NCBI GenBank assembly: GCA_035235625.1
Contig: CP141150.1
Location: 9,052,001-9,116,000, forward strand
Direction: 5' to 3'
Length of the DNA stretch: 64,000 bases
From: Saururus chinensis
Lineage: Eukaryota; Streptophyta; Magnoliopsida; Piperales; Saururaceae
Shown piece after piece: positions 10,506 through 20,611 of the stretch. The translations under genes and the position numbers were made by a program. The notes under the pieces are model-generated. The model did not search any database, was not told the DNA's origin, and worked only from the letters and a program-made list of their open reading frames with translations. Numbering within the stretch: position 1 is the first letter of the stretch; every line of letters starts with the position of its first letter.

Positions 10506-13500
10506 TGTAATATCCCTAATTTTCCCGAGTTTCAAAATTTAAATACGTGGAAAATAGGGTATTTAACCTATTGACATTCTTAGTAAAATAACTACCTCCC
10601 TAGATATAATTTGTGTCTGAAACTAATTTTATTAGAAAATAGACAGATAGATCTTCGAAACGCCACCAAGAACGCGTGAATCGGAGTCCAAATGAGGGAG
10701 ATACGACAGTTTGAAGTTGAACATATCATGCAGGACCCGTTTACCCGAATTGAACGTGCGAATTGTCCGTTTAAGTCACTATGCGGGCCCAATCAATTAC
10801 TGTTCCGAAATTGGGTTTTTGATACATAATTTCTCATGGGATTAGGAGCCATAATCCCATGCTTATAAAAAGCCTTCTTAGGGCACAATTTAAGGGGGTC
10901 TTTTGTCCGATTTGGGGAGCTTTTGGTACGGTAAAGGAGATGAGGGAATTTTTCGGCGAGACTCCGGTGAAGCATTGGCGACAGTGGATTGATGACAACT
11001 CAGCCTTAGAGGTAGGATTTTGAATCCAGATTGGTGATATTTTATTATTAAAATATAAACTGTTTTGTTAATGGTGTGAATAGTGATTTCTGCAATCACT
11101 GTTCACTGTGCACTATTTTTGTTTTTGGACTGCTGCCGGCCAGTCACCGGCCGGCCATCGGCCGACCACTGGTGGCTGGACCCACATCTAGAGGGGCGTG
11201 CTGGTCCTGGCCTTGGCCGCGGCGGCCAGGATGCTCACAGTAAAAAAAAAACAATGACACTGCCGCTGGCCCACTGGTCGAGGCCGTGCCGGCTGTGCCG
11301 GCCTAGGCCACGACGACCCTGGACGCACCGGCCTGGGCCATGCTGGCTCCGGCCGTGGCGGCATCGCCGCCTGGTAAAAAAAAGAAGAAAAGCGGTGTTT
11401 TGGCCGTCGGCCCACCACCGGACGATAGCGGGATCGAGCTGGTAGGTTCCGCCGTGCTTCGGCGGTCCGAGGGCCGTGTGCTGCCCAGCCCTCCGCCATA
11501 GTGAGGGGTGGCACCGCCAGAGGCCTTTCGGCCTCTGGCCCATCACGGGGAAGACGACCCCGCGGGTCGTTTGTGCTCCCCGGACTGGGTTGGCTAACCC
11601 AACCCGATTTGGTCTGGCCTTTTGAAAAAAAAATTATATATTAATTGAACTTGGTCAGGTTCAGTGAGTTATATTATTCATAAAAATTTGGAAAAATTTG
11701 TGAATGACCAAAAATGTATTCAGAGTGTGGTGCCCAAGTTTCAAATCTGGAAAAATTTTCAATGTCTTTAAAATGACTAAACTACCCCTGTGAGTTGAAG
11801 TGTAAAAGATTGATTAGTGACTAGATTTAGGGGCTCCGGTTCAGGGGACTATGAGTTGATCTAAAAATTGAGAAAATTCTCAGTGAGAGTTTAATAGGTA
11901 ATATAATTATAGGCCAAACCTCTTGGTGAGAAAAAAATCTCAGTGAGTGGGTTATTGACCTTTTCGTCCCTAGGTTTAATCGTAATTTGTCAAGCCAACC
12001 TGGGTTGGTTCAAGGGGTTCACGACCCTGTCACACGCCAGAAAAATTACACAGAGTCCATGAAGGCTAGTAGTACCATTGAGTTGAATTTTAGACCCATT
12101 GGATATCATTAAGGCCTTAAACTAAATGACAGAAATACCCCTTTGAGTGGACCCACCCACACTCTTGTGAATGGAAAGCGTGAGTCGGTCTGAGAGTGGA
12201 GCCTTATGAGAGGTCAATGACTTAAATTAACAAAAGGGTAGTGAGTTGACCAAATGAACCAAGGGAGGGTAGTATACCCCAAGTGGTAGAATTACCATAA
12301 TGCCCTTAGGGGGCAGTATGTTCTATTTTCGCTAAAATGGAAAACCTAGCAACCAAGCGTTAGGGTGCCCTAGAATGACGTTAACTGGCTTCAAAAGGAA
12401 GGGGTGTGAATAGTAAGTGACATGAAGACCTTGTCAGGTCATAGTGTCACGGGAAATAAAGGGAAGAACCCTAATTCTCAAGGTTTAATGCAGCGTAGTA
12501 CACATGTCTGCAACCAAGTACCACGATCGACTAGAGTATTAAATACGTAACTCGTGGGATATATTAGAGTTATCTGCATTATCGGGCTTGAACTCGCTGA
12601 GCCCTAGCCCTGCAAATAAGTGCAATGGGCCCTTATTCATTATTTATGCATTGGTGTGAATGCATGTTATTTATGTTGATGTATGCTTTTATTATTGATG
12701 TTTGAAGTTATATCAGTAACTTAAGGTTAATAAAGACTAATCAAGAGATTTTGGTTGTCTTTGGATTGGGCGAGAGCACCTAATCAAGATAAAGACTAAA
12801 ATACCTCAGAGGGGTCTGGGACTAGTTCATACAGTGAACAAAGCCTTTGACCTGGCGATTTGCCTTAGTTGATGAACCGATGGCATGTTTCGAGTTGTAA
12901 ACCTTAGTCTAGAAGGGACTAATAGGGTTTGGGATAGTCATTCTGAATCTTGGCTTATAGATGAGCAAGATAGGGTTCAGAATGGTTTCCTGAGTTTTAG
13001 CTCTATTGAGGAGCCGCTGGTTTGACCGTGAAGTTGCACCTCCCCGTTGGAGGGAGTTCTTTGTGAGCCGGGCTCACCGCAGATCTATTAAGGATCTTTT
13101 AGTGTACATGCAATTAGGGTCGCTGACATTCTGCTTGGTTGGCGTCTTTGACCACTTCTATTTAGGTGCAGTTGTGGGCCATGCCCTTCCACTCCGGTCA
13201 GGTCCTTATGGGCTAAGTTGGGAGATGGCACTTCCTGGTGGATTCCAGGGGCCTGGGGGATTACAGAGTGTTTCATTGTCATTTGTCACTTAGGTTGACA
13301 TCTGATGAGTCTGTCTGTCATTAGGATTAGACGGGGATATTAATTATCGAACAATAGTTCGAGAGATAATTAATAACATGGAATAATATTGCTTGTTTAA
13401 TTAGAACAAGTGGAACGATTAAAGGACTTGCATAAAATGTAGGTTGCTTGAAAATACTTAAGCATTGCATGTGTGATGTTATGCTTCTTAGTATAGTGTA

Positions 13501-14003
13501 GTGTTAGGCAGAACTATGTCTGGATCCGATCTTGTTGGAAACATTGGAGATGTTGTCTGATGAGTACGTAGGCAACTAACATCAGGTGATGTTGGCCCGA
13601 TCCGAAAAATACTAATAAAACCTTTTGTCCTTTGGAAGCTCTTGTCCTGAAGGCGGAGAGATTCCATTGTTGTTGTTGTGGTTGTGGTTTGGTTTGCTAT
13701 GTTGCAGATTCTCCAGGTGATGACAAGTGAGACCAAGGTAGGCGAGCACAAGAGGTTCCCGCATTTTTGCAACTCCGATACGTAAGTGCACAAGACGGGT
13801 GACAGACTTGTACTTAGATGGATGAGCTGGTCTTTATGAATTTTAAGACGTTAAATAATATCATATGATTTGATATTCATATTTGTGAACCCCAATTATC
13901 ATGACTTGGATATTTATTCAAAGGGTTTGTTTTGTATTTAAAGAAAAAAAAATTTCTTGCCTCGTGCTATTTAAAAATGCTTTTAAAAATCCGGGTCGTG
14001 ACA
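10506..14003 (+). mobile_element. Solo-LTR-like element B (3498 bp), same family as A, inserted in A in opposite orientation
   Basis: It begins TGTAATATCCC and ends CCGGGTCGTGACA. It is flanked by ACTTT (10501-10505) and ATTTT (14004-14008), a 5-bp target duplication with one mismatch. Sequence of A resumes directly at 14009. A GC-rich GGCC-laden core lies at 11.13-11.58 kb. A TATA-like TTATAAAAAG near 10862 would suit an LTR promoter on the plus strand. The open frames in the GC-rich core on both strands resemble no protein I know and are probably compositional. Confidence 0.7.
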
Positions 14004-16005
14004 ATTTTAGTCTTTATTTTTATTATGTGTTCTTGCTCAATCCAAAGCCATCAACCATTGATTAATCTTTCATTAATCTTAAGTTAGCAATAAATTATTA
14101 TCACAACAACAATAGAAAACATTAAAGAAAATGAAAGCATAAATAATATAGACCCATACAAGTCTAAACGAATCATAATATCAAAGTTCAAACTCAATTA
14201 TTGCACTAAAAATATCCATACTCTTATGCCCTAAATCTCCTCAGGTTAGGAGCTTGTCTTTTCATAAAAATAAGTTATAATGCACCTAAGAGCATTAGGA
14301 TACATTTTTTTACATTAGACATGGTCCTCTCCATTCTCGGGTAAGTCTTTTACCTCTCAAGAGGTTTCAGTATCAAATTGGTCCGTTATTTCCATTCATG
14401 CAATGCGTGTCGATCCGCTCATAGGGGTATTTCTTTCATTTTGTTTAGGGCTTCCCTAAATCCTAATGGGTACAAAACTAATCTCAGGGGTACTCTTTGT
14501 TGTTATGGACCCGAGGTAATTTTCTTGCCATTTAAAGGGGTTGTAAACCCTTTAAACCGACCCTGGTTCATTTAATGATTTTACCTTAACCCTAGGGGTA
14601 AAATAGTTAGTTACCTATTTATTGGAATTTTTCCTAGTTTGTGCATTAGTTTATAATTAGGGTACACATACACCTATCACTGAAATTTTTTTAATTTTTA
14701 AACTCATAAGCCCATGGAGCCCATATATCAGGTTATTAAAAAATATTATATAATTTAACTTATAAGGGCAAATTGGTCATTTCAAAGTTTCTTAGATTTT
14801 CTTCGGTCTAAAACTTGGTTAGAGAAATCGGCATACTCTCACAATCATTCATAATTTTTTTCAATTTTTTTTGACTATTTTAACTCACTGATTCAAACCA
14901 GCTTCATATTATTATTATTATTTTCTTTCAGTTTGGACTAGATCATGCCCTAACTAAAACGGGTCGGGCTACCTAACCCGGTTCTAGGCTTGATCACCCG
15001 CAATGCAGGTCATTTTCCTTGCATCCAGATAGAGGCTTGTTGGCCTCTAGCAGTGCCATCTCCGGCCGCCACGGCATGGTGAGGGCCAGGCATAATCAAA
15101 TTGCCATCTGGCGGCAATTTTGATGGTCTTGGCCTCGCCGTCTACTGGTGGCCGGCTGGGGCCAAAGGGCTTTTTTTTTTCCATTCTGCAGTCCACCCGA
15201 GGTGCCACAATTGCAAGACGTCACGGCCGAGCGATGGGCCGGGTTCGACTAGATCGCCATCCTTCGACGATTTTGGGAATCTCAGTCCCACCTCCGGCCA
15301 AGGGCTGCACCTCGCTCCTCCGATGGCCACAATAATTTTTTTTGTTTTTCCTTTGACTGATTAGTGTAGCAACGAATGACAAATGACCAGGTAATGCTAT
15401 GAGATCGACCAGATTGCCGTCATCTGGCGATTCTAGAAGCCCAAGCTCCACTGTCGTTACATGGTTGCCTATGCACTGCCCAAAGCCAAAACCGCTATGG
15501 TTTTCCTCTCCCAAAATCAATAGGTACCTCCCTCGTCGCCAAGGCTAGGCTGGTCCGGCCAATGCAATCGATGTTGACAAAACCAAGTCAACAAGGCCTG
15601 AACGTGCATGGCCTTGCGAGTGATTGCACAAGTGCAATGCATCTGGCCAGCGCTTCGATCGTCCTCCGATCAAGCCAATAATATATTTTTATTGCTTAAC
15701 AAGAATCATCAATGTGATGTCAGCCTAAGTTGCACTAATCGAATATATATTGCAATCTTACCTTATCACCACCGGTCTTTAAAGCTTGCTCCTCCCCATC
15801 TTCGTCGTTGACCGGACTTGTTGGAAACTCATTCAATGACTCCCTTCTCTCTCTCTCCCCACCTAAGGGTAAAAGCTCATCCAAAATAAGCCCTAGGTGG
15901 CTTTTGTATAAATATGGGGATTAGGAATCCTAATCTCCTTAGAAGTTGGGCCAAGGTAGATCACTTAGGCTATATTTTAATAATCCCGTCACTCTAGGTA
16001 ACTGG

Positions 16006-16385
16006 TGTTATGATTCCGAATTAGGACTTTCTTTATTTAGTATGCGTTATTTTAGGTTTGCTTTCCTAGTTTAGAATTCCTTATTAAATGAAGGATTCTT
16101 ATTGTTATTTGCTTTCTTATTGTTATTTGCTTTCCTATGTTAGATTTGCTTATTAAAGGTAGGATTATTATTGTTATTGCTTTCCTAGTTTAGATTTGCT
16201 TCCTAATCTAAAAATGCTCAAGTATATAAAGCATGTAATCCCCCACAGTCATCAATTACGAAATTGAGTAATAAAGTAGTCTAGCTTATTTATCTTTGCC
16301 TTCCCTAACTCTCTTTCCCTTTTTCTTCTTCCCCACATACACTCTCTCCATAGTTTTACCCTTGTAAGCCCTAAGGCTTACAACA
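16006..16385 (+). mobile_element. Small solo LTR C (380 bp) inserted in element A
   Basis: It begins TGTTATGATTCC and ends CTTACAACA, flanked by ACTGG (16001-16005) and ACCGG (16386-16390), a 5-bp duplication with one mismatch. A TATA-like GTATATAAAG near 16223 is at a position usual for an LTR promoter. Degenerate internal repeats of GCTTTCCTA-TTAGATTTGCTT occur three times at 16.06-16.21 kb. Confidence 0.65.
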
Positions 16386-16672
16386 ACCGGGTCAACAAAA
16401 TGATATAAACGGCCCCAATATAGTCTAAATTGGGTAAATAGACATTCTATGATATGTTTAACTTTGAATGGTCATAACTCTCTCATTTGAACTCCGATTT
16501 ACCGTATTTTTGGTGATGTTTTAAAGCTCTTTCTATCTGCTTTCTAACTACATATGTTTTAAATAAGAATTTTATATATTTAAGAATTTATTTAACTAAG
16601 AAATTTAGGGGGTCAATATACTATTTTCCATGTGTTCAATATTCAAAACTTAGGAAAATCTAAGATATTACG

Positions 16673-17157
16673 GGATTTACCCGCATAACCCGACCTCGAC
16701 CTTATTATTTAATGATATCATGACCTAAGATAAGAGATTAAAAAAATTCTTAGAATTCTATTATATTTTATAATTTTATTTTAATTTATAGTTAATTAGT
16801 AATTTTTTATAGTCTTGGACATGTAACTAATAATGTAATACACTCTCTCCAACTTTCACTTTCTTAAATAATATAAAAGTATTTGATATCTATTTATAAT
16901 ATTATAATGTATCAAATTTTTTTATATTTGGCCATGCAAAGAAAATGTATAAAATATTAATTTAGAAAAAAAATTAATTTATAATAAAAATAGTACTACC
17001 CACATACCTTACCAAAGTAGGGTTAGGGTTTAATTTTTCAACCAGATTAATAAATATAGAGTTGGGTCATGACATGACTTGGGTCAAGACCAACCCGACC
17101 CAACCCAATTCAAACCCGACTTCTCTTCAACTCGAAGGTGGAAATAATAAATACTAA
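16673..17157. other. AT-rich spacer between element A and a Tourist-like MITE
   Basis: The segment holds AT-rich sequence and a CCAACCCGACCCAACCC block near 17090 like that of decayed hAT-like MITEs. No gene was seen. Confidence 0.4.
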
Positions 17158-17820
17158 GGGTATGTTTAGATTGGTGAAAAGTGGTAGAAAGGAAATGAAT
17201 CTTCTTAAAATCTTCCGATTTTCACTGTTTGGTACAACGGGGAAAGAGAAGCTAGAGTGTAAACTGAGAAAAAATAGATGAAAAATTGGTTCAAAAATTT
17301 TCTACAACCCATGGATTTTGGGAGAAAATCAATGTATTAAAGACTTATGTCTTGCCACTACTACCACAACCATCACTATTACCGCTTCCACCACCACTGT
17401 TACTGCCACCACCACCGCTGTTGCTACCACCACCACTGCTGCCACTGTTGCCGCTGCGATCACCACCCCCACCACTGTTACTGTCATCACCACCGCCGCT
17501 GCTACCACTACCACCATAGCCGCCACCGCTACCACTACCACTGCTACCACCGTCACCACTGCCGCCGCCATCACCACCGTCGCCACCATAACAACCACCA
17601 CTGCCACTGCTGCAGCCACCATCACCGCCACCACTATCACGACCTCCGCCACAACCACCATCACTGTCATTGTCACTATTACCACCACTACCATCGTTAC
17701 TACTTCCGCCACTACTACCACTGTCACCATTAATTTTCTCTAACATTATCTCTTTCACTTTTTTACCTGGATTCACTTTTTATTTATCTTTCTCCCAATT
17801 TCCACCAATCCAAACAACCC
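17158..17820. mobile_element. Tourist/PIF-Harbinger-like MITE carrying a trinucleotide array
   Basis: The left end is GGGTATGTTTAGATTGGTG, and the right end in reverse complement is GGGTTGTTTGGATTGGTGG; the similarity extends through GAGAAAG-type sequence. The element is flanked by TAA at 17155-17157 and 17821-17823, the 3-bp target duplication usual for PIF/Harbinger elements. The centre is a degenerate trinucleotide array rather than transposase. Confidence 0.7.
17345..17735. repeat. Degenerate ACC/GCC/CTG-type trinucleotide array (about 390 bp)
   Basis: A long imperfect array of CAC, CAT, CCG and CTG triplets dominated by ACCACTG-like units. It creates long spurious reading frames in every frame (poly-Thr/Ala, poly-Leu/Pro, poly-His, poly-Gly/Ser on the reverse). 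It lies within the inverted repeats of the Tourist-like MITE. Confidence 0.9.
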
Positions 17821-18794
17821 TAATAGAAAATTTTTGGAAAAATTTTATGGTCCTCTTAAAAAAGGATGTCTATCAAAATATCTACTATGAATAGGAGCTT
17901 TCAATTGTCGTATACATTAATGTATATCACTGTAAGTGATGCGCTAATATATGTATATTATTATGCACACCGGCAATCCCCATGATGGATGGTTCCTACT
18001 CAGGCAAAGGATATCCTTGCAGAGGTAGGAGGACAAAAATGCTTCCCTTCCCTTAAAATTTAGCAAACCATTTCTATGAGTCTAAGCGTTTATGAAAGGA
18101 GCATGAGCTTTGGATGAACTTCCTGAAGCAATTTGAGAAAATGGTCACAGATAGAATAATTTTTAATCCCCAAGCAATTCCATAACAAAGTTTTCACCCA
18201 CACAAAGATTTAAACACAGAATTAGGCAAGTCATTGGTTTTGGTAGGCAGCATTCTGCCTAGACAAATCCAAGCCCACAGAGCAAAAGCCAGAAGAGCCA
18301 ATCTTCCATCTCCTGTCTTTCCCCCTCATAACAATTTTAAGTTGACAGAACTACTGGGATAATCTTCCATCTCCAAGTTGCTTTTGGTTTTCTACCAAAA
18401 AATTGTCACTCTTTTCTTCAGTGTCTTTGAAGAGAAAATGGTGTTAGAGACAGTTGGACTCGTTTGTCATAAGTAACTTCAAAGTATTCCGTTGTGGATA
18501 CTTTGTTTCAACACTTTGAGAGAGGAAATGATTATTTGGAGCCATAAAAGCATGAAGAGTTTGTCATGGTGACTTCTTTACGACCAAAATGTAGAAATTG
18601 CTTCGGACAAGGCGAAGACGCCTTCTCACCACCATCCCATCACCATTGTTGGTTCAATTCTCAGGTCTAAATCAACGTCCAAAGGATTACAACATTGAAA
18701 TACTGAGTCCAATAATGTGTAAATTGAATGAATTTACCTAATTTGATCATGGATTGGTGACATCTCTCCCGGTTGCAAGTGAGGTCCCAAGATT

Positions 18795-18960
18795 GAATCC
18801 CATTGGCGTGTATAGTGCGGAAAAAAGAACTATTTTGTTTAGATAGGTAGACGGGTTGACGAATCCCATTAACGTATATAGTGTGGGGAAAAAAAATAAT
18901 TCATTTCAATAGGCTGACGGATCATGAATCCCGTTGGCGTGTGTAAAGGGAAAAAAAGGC
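18795..18960. repeat. Tandem repeat, about 66-bp unit x2.5
   Basis: Units start at 18795, 18861 and 18926. Each opens GAATCCCATT-GGCGTGTATAGTG (with variants), continues into an A-run and ends with a TAGGTAGACGGG-like segment. Divergence between copies is moderate. Confidence 0.8.
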
Positions 18961-19026
18961 AGGCAGAACATTGATTATTATGTCAGTGTAAAATTATCAT
19001 CATCATGGCCATATCTCAACTATATA

Positions 19027-19106
19027 CTCCTTCCGTCTTATACTAATAGCTATTTTTAATTCTTTTTAAAAAAATAAATGGAGCTATTAATATAAGACAG
19101 AGGAAG
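19027..19106. mobile_element. Short Stowaway-like MITE (80 bp)
   Basis: The left end CTCCTTCCGTCTTATACTAA is complementary to the right end, which reads TTAATATAAGACAGAGGAAG. This is the CTCCCTCCGTCY-type terminus of plant Stowaway MITEs. The TA duplication on the right is no longer visible. Confidence 0.7.
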
Positions 19107-19299
19107 TTTTATTACCTTAGCTTAACGTTAGAAGAAAACTTTATTATCTTAGGTTATATGAAGAGAGTGTGGAGCTGAGCTCGAGCTCAACACTGATATC
19201 CTTCCTTACATTTTACTTCTTTTCTTAAAAACCAGATGGGATTAGGGATTATTAATATAGGATAGAAAAAATATGTATTAATTAAAAAGATTGATAATA

Positions 19300-19485
19300 T
19301 TCCTTCTATCCTATATTAATAATTTTATTTTAAAAAAAATTTATTACATCTTAATAGCTCCATTTTTTGTATTTTAGCTATTGAGTACTTAAAAAAGAGT
19401 ATCATAAGCTTATTTCCCCTCTTAGATGTGATTTTCACCGTTTAATAAAAATTATTTTTCTTCTAAATAGCTAAGACCGAGGGAG
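19300..19485. mobile_element. Stowaway-like MITE of the roughly 190-bp family, copy 1
   Basis: The left end is TTCCTTCTATCCTATATTAA, the right end GACCGAGGGAG followed by TA. The internal sequence GAGTACTTAAAAAAGAGTAT and a TTAGATGTGATTTTCACC segment recur at 33.9 kb and, inverted, at 36.0 and 44.4 kb. Confidence 0.7.
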
Positions 19486-20611
19486 TATTAGAAAGAAATA
19501 CTGACATTTGAATTTTATTCCAATTTAAGCTCCAAGCCGGCTTGTCAAGCCCTTCTATCTTGGTTCCGGACATCAAATGAAGTTCAACAGAGTAATGAAT
19601 TCTCACCGTATCAAAAGACAATAAACTTCTTTTTTTCCAGTTTTTGCTACAAGAACCCAATAGACATTCTTCTTTTTTGCTTCAGAGAACCAACAACTCA
19701 ATATACACAAATGCATACAGCATACAAAAATGTATACTATATTACTTTAGCATAATTTATAATGAACAGAAGTTAACCAGACTAGGTAACTGGCACTCGT
19801 TTGATTAGGCTAGGCAAAGCATGATTGTGAATTTATTTTTCTTCTTCATGTCCCGAAGTCCACACAAAAGTCCTTCAAAGGATTGCCCTTTTTTTACCTT
19901 TCAAACCTACAAAATTCAGTTCCTTCACTATTCCAACACAGTATCCTCTATTTCTGTCTAAAGAAAAATATCAATAGAAGCTTAGATCCGGTCCATGGAA
20001 AACAACTTGAAGAGAAAGAATTTGCATAATTGTTTACCACAGCAGTTATTGTTCATGCACAACACTTTGCTAATTTCAAAATTGTGCCATGTTGGTTCTA
20101 AATAAACCTCCCAAGTGACCCATTTTTTTCTTCACATGATAATCTTTTCTCTGCAGTTATGCGCTAACCACATTTTTTTTCCACATGCTTCAGACCAAAT
20201 TAATACCCAAAACAAATCATCTTGAATCCGACCACTACTCGGTTTGGGTGTCCTCCATTAATTTTGCACTAGCCAGAACTTGGAAGGACAATAGCACGTA
20301 AAAGTTTGGCACAAGCAGCCGCTGGCAGCTATTCGTCTGTCAAATATTCTTATCACAAGGTCGAGTGCTTACTAACAAAAACAAAATAATAGACACGAAT
20401 GTCTAAGACAGACTAGATCGTGTTGACACCATATCAACCATCGAGAACTGATTTCCTGATAAAACAGCTACACAGAAATGAAAGTCACAAATCATATATC
20501 CCATTTTCTGTTTCATTTTTGCTCAACGAGAACTCAACTGAGAAATCAAATGAAATCAGTTACAAATATATCTTCATCACCTCACTGATGGAGATATGTA
20601 CCATGTTTCTG

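Larger units (their letters stand above)
9232..16672 (-). mobile_element. Solo-LTR-like element A (about 3.5 kb of own sequence), interrupted by elements B and C
   Basis: It starts TGTCATGATTTGAATTTTT at 9232 and ends near GATATTACG at 16672. In reverse complement these are the termini of element B, which reads TGTAATATCCC...GGGTCGTGACA. The part 9232-10505 matches the reverse complement of 12.8-14.0 kb, and 14009-16672 matches the reverse complement of 10.5-12.8 kb. Landmarks include GTTAATTGCCTACGTACTC and a GC-rich core near 15.0-15.5 kb. No gag or pol coding was seen, so a solo LTR of a long-LTR Gypsy element or a large non-coding derivative is likely. Flanking 5-bp repeats are unclear. 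Confidence 0.65.
17824..20611. other. Intergenic region downstream of the RPAP2 homologue; MITEs and repeats, no gene
   Basis: It contains a 66-bp tandem repeat and two Stowaway-like MITEs (listed separately). The portion just below 20611 should be the RPAP2 3' UTR. No exon or RNA gene was recognised. Confidence 0.5.

Noticed and set aside
11083-11546. Overlapping frames of 103-120 codons
   Set aside because: Located in the GC-rich core of LTR-like element B and open in several frames at once; no protein match.
17286-17776. Long open frames on both strands (poly-Thr/Ala, Leu/Pro, His, Gly/Ser)
   Set aside because: They all come from one trinucleotide array inside a MITE; every frame is open because of composition.
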